DNA from: Herbidospora galbida
GTDB lineage: Bacteria; Actinomycetota; Actinomycetes; Streptosporangiales; Streptosporangiaceae
Assembly (NCBI RefSeq): GCF_005233835.1
Contig: NZ_SZQA01000037.1
Coordinates: 25,734 to 89,733, forward strand
Direction: 5' to 3'
Length of the DNA stretch: 64,000 bases
Shown here: in pieces, positions 30,157-39,484 of the stretch
How the letters are laid out: every line of letters begins with the position of its first letter
Numbering within the stretch: the first letter of the stretch is position 1
Position numbers and translations under genes: made by a program
The notes under the pieces: model-generated
The model's input: the letters and a program-made list of their open reading frames with translations, nothing else
What the model was told of the DNA's origin: nothing
The model's database searches: none

Positions 30157-32259
30157 TCAGTTTCCCGTCGTCTCGCCCTTGTCGGCGCCGGTCTTGGCGA
30201 GCGAGGCCTTCGCCGCCGCGGCCACGCGCTCCGCCGTGAGGCCGAACTGCTCGTAGAGGGTCCTGTAGGGGGCCGAGGCGCCGAAGTGCTCCAGGCTCAC
30301 CACGACGCCATCGTCTCCTACGAACTCGCGCCAGCCCAGCGCGATTCCCGCCTCGACGGCGACCCGCGCGTGAACATTCGGTGGCAGGACCTCCTGCCGG
30401 TAGGCGGCGTCCTGCGCGTGGAACCACTCGACGCACGGCATCGAGACGACGCGCGTCGGGATGCCCTGCGCCTCGAGGCTCTTGCGGGCTCCGACGGCGA
30501 TCTCGACCTCGGAGCCGGTGCCGATGATGACGACCTGCGGCTGCCCGTTCGAGGCGTCTTCAAGCACGTAGCCGCCCTTGGCCACCTTGGTCGCGTCGGC
30601 GGTGCCGGCGTAGACCGGCAGGTTCTGCCTGGTCAGCGCGAGCGCGGCCGGGCGGTCGTTGTGCTCCATGATGATCCGCCAGGCGGCGGCGGTCTCGTTG
30701 GCGTCGGCCGGGCGGACCACGTCGAGGCCCGGGATCGCGCGCAGCGCCCACAGGTGCTCGATCGGCTGGTGCGTCGGGCCGTCTTCGCCGAGGCCGATGG
30801 AGTCGTGCGTCCAGACGTAGGTGACCGGCAGCTTCATCAGCGCGGCCAGGCGCACCGCGGGGCGCATGTAGTCGCTGAAGACCAGGAAGGTGCCGCCGTA
30901 GGGGCGGGTGCCGCCGTGCAGGGCGATGCCGTTGAGGATGGCGCCCATGCCGTGCTCGCGGATGCCGAAGTGGAGGGTGCGGCCGTAGGGCCCGCCGGGG
31001 AACTCCTTGGTCTGGAACTCCTCGGGGATGAACGACGGCTCGCCCTTCATCGTGGTGTTGTTCGACTCGGCCAGGTCGGCCGAACCGCCCCACAGCTCGG
31101 GCAGCACCGGCGCCAGGGCGCTCAGCACCTCACCGGACGCCTTGCGGGTGGCCATGGAGCCACCGGCCTCGAAGGTCGGCAGCGCCCCGGTCCAGCCGAT
31201 GGGCAGCTCCTTGGCGCTGAGCCGGTCGAGCAGGGCGGCCCGCTCGGGGTTGGCGGCGCGCCACTCCTGGTAGCCCTTGTCCCACTCGGCGTGGGCGGCC
31301 CGGCCGCGCTCGACGACGCCGCGGGCGTGCTCCAGCACGGCCACCGGGACGACGAACGACTCGTTCGGGTCCATGCCGAGGATCTTCTTGGTGGCGGCGA
31401 TCTCGTCGGCGCCCAGCGCCGAACCGTGGATCTTGCCGGTGTTCTGCTTGTTCGGGGCCGGCCAGCCGATGATCGTGCGCAGCCGGATGAACGAGGGGCG
31501 GTCGGTCTCGGCGCGGGCGGCCTCCAGAGCGGCGTGGAGGGCGGCGACGTCCTCCACGTAGTCGCCGGTCTGGGTCCAGTCGACGGTCTGGGTGTGCCAG
31601 CCGTAGGCCTCGTAGCGGGCCACCACGTCTTCGGAGAGGGCGATCTGGGTGTCGTCCTCGATGGAGATGTGGTTGGAGTCGAAGACCACGGTCAGGTTGC
31701 CCAGGCGCTGGTGGCCGGCCAGGGCGCTGACCTCGTGGCTGATGCCCTCTTCGATGTCGCCTTCGGAGGCCACGCACCAGATGTGGTGGTCGAAGGGGGA
31801 GGTGCCGGGGGCGGCGTCGGGGTCGTAGAGGCCGCGCTCGCGGCGGGCCGCCATGGCCATGCCGACGGCGTTGCCGATGCCCTGGCCCAGCGGGCCGGTG
31901 GTGGTCTCGACGCCGAGCGTGTGGCCGTGCTCGGGGTGACCGGGGGTCAGGCTGTCCCAGGTGCGCAGGGCCTTGATGTCGTCGAGGCTCAGACCGTAAC
32001 CGGACAGGTAAAGCTGGATGTACAGTGTCAGACTCGAATGACCACAGGACAGTACAAATCGGTCACGACCCACCCAGTGGGAATCGGTCGGGTCGTGTCG
32101 CATCGTCTTCTGGAACAGCAGGTAGGCGGCGGGGGCCAGGCTCATCGCCGTACCGGGGTGTCCCGAGCCCGCCTTCTCGACAGCGTCCATCGCCAGGGCG
32201 CGCACCACGTCGACGGCCTGCCGATCGAGGTCGCTCCACTCAAGACCAGCACTGCTCAC
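30157..32259 (-). CDS. tkt: Transketolase
   Basis: Transketolase is the thiamine-diphosphate enzyme that shuttles two-carbon units in the non-oxidative pentose phosphate pathway. The 700-aa protein shows [15 protein letters not shown], the TPP/Mg region [20 protein letters not shown] with [13 protein letters not shown], and the pyrimidine-binding second half ([20 protein letters not shown]). GTG 32259 with AGAGGGGA upstream gives the usual N-terminus; a longer start at 32313 is less likely. It is the first gene of the six-gene operon and divergent from ctaB. Confidence 0.97.
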   Translation of the reverse strand: MSSAGLEWSDLDRQAVDVVRALAMDAVEKAGSGHPGTAMSLAPAAYLLFQKTMRHDPTDSHWVGRDRFVLSCGHSSLTLYIQLYLSGYGLSLDDIKALRTWDSLTPGHPEHGHTLGVETTTGPLGQGIGNAVGMAMAARRERGLYDPDAAPGTSPFDHHIWCVASEGDIEEGISHEVSALAGHQRLGNLTVVFDSNHISIEDDTQIALSEDVVARYEAYGWHTQTVDWTQTGDYVEDVAALHAALEAARAETDRPSFIRLRTIIGWPAPNKQNTGKIHGSALGADEIAATKKILGMDPNESFVVPVAVLEHARGVVERGRAAHAEWDKGYQEWRAANPERAALLDRLSAKELPIGWTGALPTFEAGGSMATRKASGEVLSALAPVLPELWGGSADLAESNNTTMKGEPSFIPEEFQTKEFPGGPYGRTLHFGIREHGMGAILNGIALHGGTRPYGGTFLVFSDYMRPAVRLAALMKLPVTYVWTHDSIGLGEDGPTHQPIEHLWALRAIPGLDVVRPADANETAAAWRIIMEHNDRPAALALTRQNLPVYAGTADATKVAKGGYVLEDASNGQPQVVIIGTGSEVEIAVGARKSLEAQGIPTRVVSMPCVEWFHAQDAAYRQEVLPPNVHARVAVEAGIALGWREFVGDDGVVVSLEHFGASAPYRTLYEQFGLTAERVAAAAKASLAKTGADKGETTGN

Positions 32260-32504
32260 TCGCTCGATCCCCTCTTGTTTACACTCACGCGGTTCAGGCG
32301 TTCCCGCCCACACGGGACCCTAACGGGTGCGGATGCGTACCGTCTGGTAGGCACCCCCCAAACGATCAGGGGGTGGGTGAGCAGCCCCGATTCAGGGACC
32401 ACGGGCCCGTCCCACTACAGTGATTTCCCTAGTTCCGGCTGCTGCCCGGAGATCCCGCTCTAATCCCGAGGTTACGCGTTGACCCCGCACGTGCTGGAAG
32501 CGCC
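32260..32504. promoter_or_regulatory. Divergent control region tkt / ctaB
   Basis: This 245-nt gap must hold the promoters of the tkt operon (minus) and of ctaB (plus). On the minus strand TAGGGT (32322-32317) is a plausible -10 for tkt, but no good -35 pairs with it. An inverted repeat CACCCCC / GGGGGTG (32352-32358 and 32369-32375) sits mid-way. No clear -10/-35 pair is seen for ctaB. Confidence 0.4.
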
Positions 32505-33440
32505 TTGACGGTGCTCATGAAGAACGAAGCGATGGCCCCCGCCGCGGTTCGCCGCGGCGCAGGCGAGGTCATCCGGGCCTATGTGGCGCTGACCAAGCCG
32601 CGGATCATCGAGCTGCTCCTGATCACGACGCTGCCGGTCATGTTCCTCGCCGCCAAGGGCCTTCCCGACCTGTGGCTCGCGATCAACACCATGGTGTTCG
32701 GCACCCTGTCGGCAGGCAGCGCCAACGCGCTGAACTGCTACATCGACCGCGACATCGACGAGGTGATGCGCCGCACCCGGCGCCGCCCGCTGGCCCGTCA
32801 CACGGTGTCCCCGAGGGGCGCGCTCACTTTTGGCGTGATTTTGGGCGCGGCTTCCACGCTGGGCCTCGGCCTGACCGTGAACTGGCTGGCCGCCGCCCTG
32901 TCCTTGGGGGCGATCCTCTTCTACGTCCTGGTCTATTCGATGTTCCTGAAGCGGCGCACGTCGCAGAACATCGTCTGGGGCGGCATCGCCGGGTGCATGC
33001 CCGTGCTGATCGGCTGGGCCGGCATCACCGGCGGCATGTCGTGGGCGCCGGTCGTGCTGTTCGGCGTGGTGTTCTTCTGGACGCCGCCGCACACCTGGAC
33101 GCTCGCCATGCGCTACCGAGAGGACTATGCCGCCGCGAAGGTGCCGATGCTCCCGACGGTGGCCTCCGAGGCCACGGTCGTGAAGCAGGTCATCTGGTAC
33201 ACGTGGGCGACCGTGGTCTGCTCGCTGCTGCTGTGGCCGGTGGCCGGGACCTCCCTGTTCTACCCCGCCGTCGCGGCCGTCCTGGGCGCCGCCTGCCTGT
33301 TCGAGGTGTACGCCCTGCGCCACCGCCTGAAGGCGGGCAAGACCGGCGTCGACCTGCGCCCGATGCGGTTCTTCCACTGGTCGAACATCTACCTGGCGCT
33401 GCTGTTCCTGGCCGTGGCGATCGACTCCCTGATCGCCTGA
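32505..33440 (+). CDS. ctaB: Protoheme IX farnesyltransferase (heme O synthase)
   Basis: CtaB attaches a farnesyl chain to heme b to make heme O for cytochrome c oxidase. It is a membrane protein with about nine segments and the UbiA-family motifs [20 protein letters not shown] (N-x3-D-x3-D type) and [13 protein letters not shown] on cytoplasmic loops. TTG 32505, GTG 32511 and ATG 32517 are all in frame; GGAAG at 32496-32500 fits GTG 32511 or TTG 32505 best. The neighbour tkt and the nearby ctaA are the usual actinobacterial arrangement. Confidence 0.95.
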   Translation: MTVLMKNEAMAPAAVRRGAGEVIRAYVALTKPRIIELLLITTLPVMFLAAKGLPDLWLAINTMVFGTLSAGSANALNCYIDRDIDEVMRRTRRRPLARHTVSPRGALTFGVILGAASTLGLGLTVNWLAAALSLGAILFYVLVYSMFLKRRTSQNIVWGGIAGCMPVLIGWAGITGGMSWAPVVLFGVVFFWTPPHTWTLAMRYREDYAAAKVPMLPTVASEATVVKQVIWYTWATVVCSLLLWPVAGTSLFYPAVAAVLGAACLFEVYALRHRLKAGKTGVDLRPMRFFHWSNIYLALLFLAVAIDSLIA

Positions 33441-33476
33441 GCGGACAGCGCGTCGAGGTTCCGTTACGCTCACGGA

Positions 33477-34637
33477 ATGGCGAGCCTGGATCCGCGATCG
33501 GTGTTGAGGGGGCGCCCGTCCTTCGGGCTCATCATCGGGCTTGTGGTGGCGGGCATCTGCGCGACCGTGTCGTTCTCGTTCGACATCCTCAACGGCGACC
33601 CGGTCGAGTTCTTCATCGCGCTGGCGGCGGCGATCGCGCCCGTCCCGCTGCTGCTGGCGGGGGTGCTGGCGCTCGACCGCATGGAGCCCGAGCCGCGCAG
33701 CAACCTGATCTTCGCCTTCATGTGGGGCGCCGGGATCGCGGTGCTGTTCGCCGGCCTGCTCAACTCGCTCAACCTGATCTACGTCGAGAACGCGCTGGGC
33801 GACCCCGAGGGCGCCCGCAACTACGTCGCCACCTTCGGCGCCCCGCTCGTCGAGGAGTCGATGAAGGGGCTGGTGCTGGTCGGCCTCCTGCGCTACCGGC
33901 GGCAGGAGCTCGACGGCCCGACCGACGGCATCATCTACGCCAGCATGGTGGGCCTGGGCTTCGCGATGTCCGAGAACGTCAGCTACTACCTGGCGGCCCT
34001 CACCGAGAACGGCCCCGAGGGCCTGGCCGCCACGGTGGTGCTGCGCGGGGTGCTCTCACCGCTGGCCCACCCGCTGTTCACCTCGCTGATCGGGATCGCG
34101 GTCGCCTACGCCGCCCAGCCGCAGAACCGGGGCGCGCGCGGGGTCTGGATGGTGGTCCTCGGCTGGATCGGCGCGATGATCCTGCACGGCCTCTGGAACG
34201 GGTTCGCCTCGTTCGCGGGCTTCAACGGGCTGATCGTGGCCTATCTGATACTGATGGCGCTGCTCTTCGTGGAGCTGTGGGTCATCGTGCGCGACCGGAA
34301 GCGGGTGGTCGGCATGATCCAGCACTACCTGCCGCCCTACGAGCGCACCGGGCTGATCACGGCCGCCGACGTCGTCATGCTCTCCTCGCTGAAGCACCGG
34401 CGGGAGGCCCGCAAGTGGGCCCGGCAGCACGGCGGCCGGCGCGGGCAGCAGGCGATGAGCGACTACCAGCTGGCCGCCACCGAGCTCGGGCTGCTGCATG
34501 AGCGGGCGGTGCGCGGCGGGGTCTCCGAGGCCGACTTCCTCACCACCCAGCGGTCGCTGGCCGACCTGATGGCCTACTCGCGGGGCATGTTCCCGGTGCC
34601 GCCGCCGCGCGTGACCGTACCGCCGCCCTGGGCTTGA
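33477..34637 (+). CDS. PrsW-family intramembrane metalloprotease
   Basis: The 386-aa protein has about eight membrane segments and the PrsW motifs in order: APLVEESMKG (EExxK-like, E126/E127), GFAMSENVSYY, SPLAHPLFT and ILHGLWNG. These supply the glutamates and histidines of the proposed active site in the membrane. In Bacillus PrsW cuts an anti-sigma factor; the target in this organism is unknown and no sigma/anti-sigma pair is adjacent. The C-terminal 110 residues are cytoplasmic and basic (KHRREARKWARQHGGRR). The gene starts 36 nt after ctaB. Confidence 0.85.
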   Translation: MASLDPRSVLRGRPSFGLIIGLVVAGICATVSFSFDILNGDPVEFFIALAAAIAPVPLLLAGVLALDRMEPEPRSNLIFAFMWGAGIAVLFAGLLNSLNLIYVENALGDPEGARNYVATFGAPLVEESMKGLVLVGLLRYRRQELDGPTDGIIYASMVGLGFAMSENVSYYLAALTENGPEGLAATVVLRGVLSPLAHPLFTSLIGIAVAYAAQPQNRGARGVWMVVLGWIGAMILHGLWNGFASFAGFNGLIVAYLILMALLFVELWVIVRDRKRVVGMIQHYLPPYERTGLITAADVVMLSSLKHRREARKWARQHGGRRGQQAMSDYQLAATELGLLHERAVRGGVSEADFLTTQRSLADLMAYSRGMFPVPPPRVTVPPPWA

Positions 34638-34643
34638 AATCTT

Positions 34644-34670
34644 CCTGTCAAGAGGGCTTCCGGTGACAGG
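34644..34670 (+). terminator. Hairpin after the PrsW gene
   Basis: Perfect 7-bp arms CCTGTCA / TGACAGG with a 13-nt loop, 6 nt after the stop. It may be a weak terminator or an operator for the next gene. Confidence 0.35.
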
Positions 34671-34707
34671 TTCACACGGATTCGGTGTCGCCTCAGTTAC
34701 AAATCTT

Positions 34708-34719
34708 GTGTTATTTCAC
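34708..34719. promoter_or_regulatory. Crp-like site before the M14 peptidase gene
   Basis: GTG-N6-CAC inside an AT-rich stretch (34690-34745), within the longer TGTGTTATTTCACA. It matches the half-site spacing of actinobacterial Crp sites and lies about 50 nt before the start codon. Confidence 0.35.
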
Positions 34720-34769
34720 ATTTGATCACTACGAATTAAGGCACGCACTCTGATCACGGAGGTTCTCTG

Positions 34770-37373
34770 TTGCGTGCCCCCACCGCCCTCCTGAGCGTCG
34801 CCGTCGCGGCCACGCTCCTCGTTCCGACGGGTTCGGCCTCCGCCGAGCCGACCCCGCCGCCCGGGGTGACCACCCGCGACTTCGGCAACGGTCCCGAGCG
34901 CAACGAGGAGGCCGCCGGCGTCGCCGATCCGGCCGCCGCCACGTTACGCGCCCTGGCGGGCGACACGACCCCCGCTGCCGCCGCCGAGCGGCTCAGGCAG
35001 TTCCCCTTCTTCCGCGACTTCAAGGACAAGGAGCGCGGCTACCCCCGCCAGACCCGCCTGCCGGTTCCCGCCGAGAACCCGGCCGACGCCTCCATCAAGC
35101 TGGGCCTGACGCCCTACCACGCCATCGCCGGCAAGCTGAACGCCCTCCAGGCCCGCAGCAACCGCGTCAGCGTCGAGATCATCGCCACCTCCCACCAGGG
35201 CCGCGACCTCTACCTCGTGACGGTCACCGCGCCCGAGAGCAAGCACCAGGCCCGCGAGCAGGACGCGATCCGCGACCGGATCGAGAACGACTCGGCCAAG
35301 GCCGCCAAGGACCGCAAGCTGCCCGGGAAGTACAAGGCGCCGGTCTTCATCAACAACAACATCCACGGCAACGAGTGGGAGGGCACCGACGCCGCCCTGC
35401 GCGTGATCGAGGAGCTGGCCACCAGCAACGACAAGAAGATCGTCGACCTGCTGAACCGCACCCGGCTCTACTTCAACGTCACCGCCAACCCCGACGGCCG
35501 GTTCGGCAACACCCGCGCCAACGGCGCCGGCTTCGACATGAACCGCGACTTCATCACCGCCTCGCAGCCCGAGGTCCAGGCGATGCGCCAGGTCATGATC
35601 GACACCCAGCCGGTCGCCATGATCGACCTGCACGGCTACGTCAACGGCACCCTCATCGAGCCGACGACCCCGCCGCACGGCGCCAACTACGAGTACGACG
35701 TGTTCATCAAGAACACCTACGCCAACGGCCTGGCCATGGAGCAGGCGGTGCTGGGCCTGGGCTACACGCCCGAGAAGGACGGCGTGAACCCGCCGACCAT
35801 CCCGTTCCGCGACGACGCCGAGGGCTGGGACGACTGGCCTCCGATCTTCACCCCGCAGTACGCCCCCTTCCAGGGCGCGGTGGCCTCGCACACCATCGAG
35901 TTCCCGATGCGGGTCAACAACGCCGACTACGCCAACCTCCCGGTGGAGGAGCTGCGGCGCCGCTCGGCCATCAACACCAACATCGCGGCGGCGGTGATGC
36001 GGGCGACGTACACCTTCGTGCAGGAGCGCCACGACCAGCTGATCGCCGACCAGATCGAGGTGTTCCGCCGGGGCGCCGCCGGTGAGGCCTCCAAGCAGGT
36101 GCCGCTGGACATCGTGCCCGGCTTCGGCCCGGAGGACGTCTACAACACCACCTTCCCGCGCGCCTACGTGATCCCGGCGGGCGACGGGCAGCGTTCGGCC
36201 ACCGCCGCCGCGCGCCTGGTCGACCACCTGATCGCCAACGACGTGCGGGTCGAGCGGGCCAAGCGGGCCTTCCAGGCCAACGGCAAGTGGTACGCCGAGG
36301 GCTCCTACATCGTCGACATGCACCAGCCCAAGCGCGGCATCGCGAACGTGATGCTGGAGCCGGGCGCCGACATCACCCCGCGCGTCGACTCCATGTACGA
36401 CATCTCCGGCTGGAGCCACGCCCTGCTCTGGGGCGCGACGGTCGACTCGGTCGGCTCCCTGCGGGCCGACGCCAAGACCGTCGACCGGGCCGACCTCGAC
36501 GGCTCCGTGCCGTGGACGAACCGCTCGCTGTCGCTGCGGGTCACCGACGGCCGCGAGATCCAGGCCGTCAACGAGCTGCTCGGCCAGGGCGTCCAGGTCA
36601 CCTGGGCGGACAGCGGCACCGCCGTGATCCCAGCCTCGGCCCGCCGCGCCGCCGAGGGCGTCGCCCGCAAGTACGGCGTCACCTTCGGCGTCGCAGACAA
36701 GGCCGCAGGCGCCAAGCTCGGCCAGGTCCGGATCGCCGCCGCGGTCTCGGCCGACGAGCTGTTCACCCTGCGTGAGCTGGGCTTCCAGGTCACGCCGGTG
36801 TCGACGGCCGTGCTGAACGCCGGGTTCGACTGGAGCGCGACCGACGTGCTCTTCGTCTCCAGCGGCCTCAACTACGCCCAGCTCAACGCCGAGGCCAAGG
36901 CCGCGCTCGACGCCTACCTGACGACGGGCGGCGTGGTCACCCGCGGCAGCACCGGCGCGACCTTCAACGGCGCCGCCGGCCTGCTCACCGTGACCTCGGT
37001 CGCCGGTCGCAGCGACGCCAACGGCGTGGTGAAGGTGACCTCGCCGGGCGGCCCGGTCGGCGGCGACGCCCCCGCCAACTCGTTCGTCTACTCGCCGCGC
37101 TGGTTCACCGGCCTCGGTTCGGAGGTCCGCGTCGAGCAGGCGTACGCGACCGACGGCCCGCTGGTCAGCGGCCACTGGCGGGCCAACGCCAACGGCACCG
37201 GCGGCCAGGACGCCGCCCGCGGCCAGGCGGCCGTGGTCAGCGGCCGGGACGAGCGCGGCGCGGCCGTGGTCATGTTCGGCACCGAGCCGATGTTCCGCAA
37301 CCACCCCAAGGGCCTGTTCGCCCAGGTGGCCAAGGCGCTCTACTGGTCGTCCTCCGCGGCCGACGTGAAGTAG
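34770..37373 (+). CDS. Secreted M14 zinc carboxypeptidase family protein
   Basis: The 867-aa protein starts with a Sec signal peptide (RAPTALLSVAVAATLLVPTGSASA). A long propeptide-like part precedes the M14 catalytic domain, with zinc ligands in NIHGNEWEG (H199, E202) and DLHGYVNG (H288) and the probable catalytic Glu377 in HTIEFPMRV. The C-terminal 400 residues hold repeated beta-rich regions that I cannot name. TTG 34770 is set by ACGGAGG 7 nt upstream. A TTA codon (34944-34946) near the start would make it bldA-dependent, as is common for secreted hydrolases expressed late in development. It is an exported peptidase for extracellular protein use. Confidence 0.88.
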   Translation: MRAPTALLSVAVAATLLVPTGSASAEPTPPPGVTTRDFGNGPERNEEAAGVADPAAATLRALAGDTTPAAAAERLRQFPFFRDFKDKERGYPRQTRLPVPAENPADASIKLGLTPYHAIAGKLNALQARSNRVSVEIIATSHQGRDLYLVTVTAPESKHQAREQDAIRDRIENDSAKAAKDRKLPGKYKAPVFINNNIHGNEWEGTDAALRVIEELATSNDKKIVDLLNRTRLYFNVTANPDGRFGNTRANGAGFDMNRDFITASQPEVQAMRQVMIDTQPVAMIDLHGYVNGTLIEPTTPPHGANYEYDVFIKNTYANGLAMEQAVLGLGYTPEKDGVNPPTIPFRDDAEGWDDWPPIFTPQYAPFQGAVASHTIEFPMRVNNADYANLPVEELRRRSAINTNIAAAVMRATYTFVQERHDQLIADQIEVFRRGAAGEASKQVPLDIVPGFGPEDVYNTTFPRAYVIPAGDGQRSATAAARLVDHLIANDVRVERAKRAFQANGKWYAEGSYIVDMHQPKRGIANVMLEPGADITPRVDSMYDISGWSHALLWGATVDSVGSLRADAKTVDRADLDGSVPWTNRSLSLRVTDGREIQAVNELLGQGVQVTWADSGTAVIPASARRAAEGVARKYGVTFGVADKAAGAKLGQVRIAAAVSADELFTLRELGFQVTPVSTAVLNAGFDWSATDVLFVSSGLNYAQLNAEAKAALDAYLTTGGVVTRGSTGATFNGAAGLLTVTSVAGRSDANGVVKVTSPGGPVGGDAPANSFVYSPRWFTGLGSEVRVEQAYATDGPLVSGHWRANANGTGGQDAARGQAAVVSGRDERGAAVVMFGTEPMFRNHPKGLFAQVAKALYWSSSAADVK

Positions 37374-37389
37374 ACGTGAACTGAACGAG

Positions 37390-37423
37390 ACACGGCCCCT
37401 GGCGCTCCGGCCGGGGGCCGTGT
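37390..37423 (+). terminator. Terminator of the M14 peptidase gene
   Basis: A 10-bp outer stem (ACACGGCCCC / GGGGCCGTGT) with a further inner GGC/GCC pairing, followed by TTCAATT. Confidence 0.75.
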
Positions 37424-37487
37424 TTCAATTCCGGCGGGCCCGAACCCACGTGACGATCGTCGATCCGTCACGCCTGGAGGGCCCCCG

Positions 37488-37919
37488 TTGAAGAGAAACT
37501 CCCTCACCGCCCTTGCCGTCCTCGTCCTGGTCGCCGGGGCGGCGCTGATCGCCTGGCGGATCATGGGGAGACCCGCCGAGGCGGTCCACTTCCACCCCTC
37601 GCCGTCGCCCGCCGTCGCGGCCTCCAAGTGCACCGCCGACGTCAAGCTGATCACCACCTGGCCTGGGGGTTTCCAGGGTGAGGCCAAGATCACCAACACC
37701 GGCACGGCGCCGATCAACGACTGGTACGTCCAGTGGAACGTCCCGCTGGAGGCCAAGATCACCCAGTCGTGGAACGGCACGTGGATGCAGAGCGGCCCCT
37801 CGGTGATGATCCACGCCGAGAAGTGGAACAAGGTGCTCAAGCCGGGTGCGACCGAGGTCGCCGGCTTCAAGGGCGACGCGAAAGAGGCCCCCACCATCGC
37901 CGACATCTACTGCGGCTGA
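37488..37919 (+). CDS. Membrane-anchored or secreted single CBM2 protein
   Basis: The 143-aa protein has a signal or anchor segment (SLTALAVLVLVAGAALIAW), a short Pro/Ser linker (HPSPSPAVA) and one family 2 carbohydrate-binding module (residues about 47-143). The module has paired cysteines (SKC and IYC), GGFQGEAKITNTG, and aromatic residues W in DWYVQW and SWNGTW typical of cellulose/chitin binders. No catalytic domain is present. TTG 37488 follows GGAGG by 7 nt. It sits just before the LPMO gene, whose C-terminus is also CBM2, and may help hold the cell on the substrate. Confidence 0.82.
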   Translation: MKRNSLTALAVLVLVAGAALIAWRIMGRPAEAVHFHPSPSPAVAASKCTADVKLITTWPGGFQGEAKITNTGTAPINDWYVQWNVPLEAKITQSWNGTWMQSGPSVMIHAEKWNKVLKPGATEVAGFKGDAKEAPTIADIYCG

Positions 37920-38093
37920 AACGTTCAGGGGTTTCCCCTGGTCAGCGCCCCGGGCCGGGCCGTCTCCTCGACGCCCCGGCCGGGCCGGTGTCATCGTCCG
38001 GATCGTCACGCAGGTCATCGGGCCCCCTGTTTCCGGGTGGGCCGTCTTTCCGGAGGGCGTACCACGCATGCCCCCGACCGAGAGGACCGCATC

Positions 38094-39368
38094 GTGACCC
38101 GACCCCTGATCGCCGTGGTGGCCGCCTTGGCGGCACTCGTGGCGATGGTCGTCGCATCGCCGTCGGCGCAGGCCCACGGCGCCACCACCAATCCGGCCAG
38201 CCGCACCTACGCGTGCTACGTCGACGGCCTGACCGGCGGCCAGATCATCCCGAAGAACGCCGCCTGCGCCGCCGCCGTCGCCCAGGGCGGCACCCAGCCC
38301 CTCTACGACTGGTACGGCGTGCTGCGCTCCGACGGCGCCGGCCGCACCCGGGGCTACATCCCCGACGGGCAGCTCTGCTCCGGCGGCAACACCAAGTACG
38401 CCGCCTACGACCAGCCCCGCACCGACTGGCCCTCGACCAACCTGACCTCGGGCGCCAGCTACAACTTCGTCTACGGCGCCTGGGTGCCCCACCCCGGCGC
38501 GTTCCGCCTCTACGTCACCAAGCAGGGCTACGACCCGAGCCAGCCGCTGACCTGGTCGATGATGGAGGAGAACCCCTTCTTCACCGCCGACCCGCAGCCC
38601 GCGCTCGACAACGGCGCCTACCGCTGGACCGCCACCCTCCCGGTCCGGACCGGCAGGCACATCATCTACGCCGTCTGGACCCGCAGCGACAGCGCCGAGA
38701 CCTTCTACAGCTGCTCCGACGTGGTCTTCGGCGGCACCGCGACCCCCACACCCAGCCCGTCGTTCCCCGCCGGATGCCAGCCCGGCGCGCCGACTCCGGC
38801 GCCGTCGTGCCCGCCGGTCAGCCCGAGCCCGTCGTTCCCGGCCGGGTGCCAGCCCGGCGCGCCGACTCCGGCGCCGTCGTGCCCGCCGGTGAGCCCGAGC
38901 CCGTCGTTCCCGGCCGGGTGCCAGCCTGGCGCGCCGACTCCGGCGCCGTCGTGCCCGCCGGTGAGCCCCAGCCCCAGCCCGTCGTTCCCGGCCGGATGTG
39001 AGCCCGGCGCGCCGACTCCGGCGCCGTCGTGCCCGCCGGTCAGCCCCAGCCCGACGCCCACCCCCGGCTCGTGCACCGTGACGGCCGGCATCGCGAGCGC
39101 CTGGAACAGCGGCTTCCAGGGCAGCGTGACCATCCGCAACACCGGCTCGACCCCGATCTCCTCGTGGACGGCCACCGCGACCGTCGCCTTCGGCACCACG
39201 GTCACCTCGGCCTGGAACGCCGCCTACACGCAGAGCGGCACGACGCTGACGTTCCGGCCGATGTCGTGGAACACCACGATCCCGCCGGGCGGCACGATCG
39301 TGATCGGCTTCCTCTCGAACTTCAGCGGCGGCGGCACCCCGACGGTCACGGCCGGCACCTGCCGGTAG
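38094..39368 (+). CDS. AA10 lytic polysaccharide monooxygenase with CBM2
   Basis: The 424-aa protein has a Sec signal ending in SAQA, which exposes His28 as the mature N-terminus. With His133 (AWVPHPGAF) it forms the copper histidine brace of AA10 LPMOs, which oxidatively cut cellulose or chitin. The catalytic domain spans residues 28-217. A linker of about 100 residues made of four Cys/Pro-rich repeats follows, then a C-terminal CBM2 (CTVTAGIASAWNSGF to the end). GTG 38094 is preferred with AGAGGA upstream; the longer in-frame start lacks a signal peptide. CBM2 and the domain length make cellulose slightly more likely than chitin. Confidence 0.93.
   Translation: MTRPLIAVVAALAALVAMVVASPSAQAHGATTNPASRTYACYVDGLTGGQIIPKNAACAAAVAQGGTQPLYDWYGVLRSDGAGRTRGYIPDGQLCSGGNTKYAAYDQPRTDWPSTNLTSGASYNFVYGAWVPHPGAFRLYVTKQGYDPSQPLTWSMMEENPFFTADPQPALDNGAYRWTATLPVRTGRHIIYAVWTRSDSAETFYSCSDVVFGGTATPTPSPSFPAGCQPGAPTPAPSCPPVSPSPSFPAGCQPGAPTPAPSCPPVSPSPSFPAGCQPGAPTPAPSCPPVSPSPSPSFPAGCEPGAPTPAPSCPPVSPSPTPTPGSCTVTAGIASAWNSGFQGSVTIRNTGSTPISSWTATATVAFGTTVTSAWNAAYTQSGTTLTFRPMSWNTTIPPGGTIVIGFLSNFSGGGTPTVTAGTCR
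38748..39050 (+). repeat. Four tandem copies of a 72-nt (24-residue) linker repeat
   Basis: The unit is SPSPSFPAGCQPGAPTPAPS plus CPPV. Copies 2 and 3 are nearly identical at DNA level, copy 1 lacks part of the start and copy 4 has an extra SP and GCE in place of GCQ. Each unit brings two cysteines, unusual for an LPMO linker. Confidence 0.85.
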
Positions 39369-39374
39369 ACGCGC

Positions 39375-39406
39375 GAAGCCCGCCACGACAGGGCGTGGCG
39401 GGCTTC
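39375..39406. terminator. Bidirectional terminator LPMO / DUF218 gene
   Basis: Perfect 13-bp stem (GAAGCCCGCCACG and complement) with loop ACAGGG between convergent genes. Confidence 0.8.
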
Positions 39407-39484
39407 CGCGGTCACGAGGTCCCGGGAATGGTAACCGGCGGTCCCCATCTCCGGCCACGCGCGGTCACGTCCGCGCAGGTCGAT

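Noticed and set aside
32350..32376. Hairpin CACCCCC/GGGGGTG as a terminator
   Set aside because: Both neighbours are divergent, so no transcript ends here; it may still be an operator.
38748..39050. CRISPR-like direct repeats
   Set aside because: The repeats are in frame, contiguous without spacers, and encode the LPMO linker.
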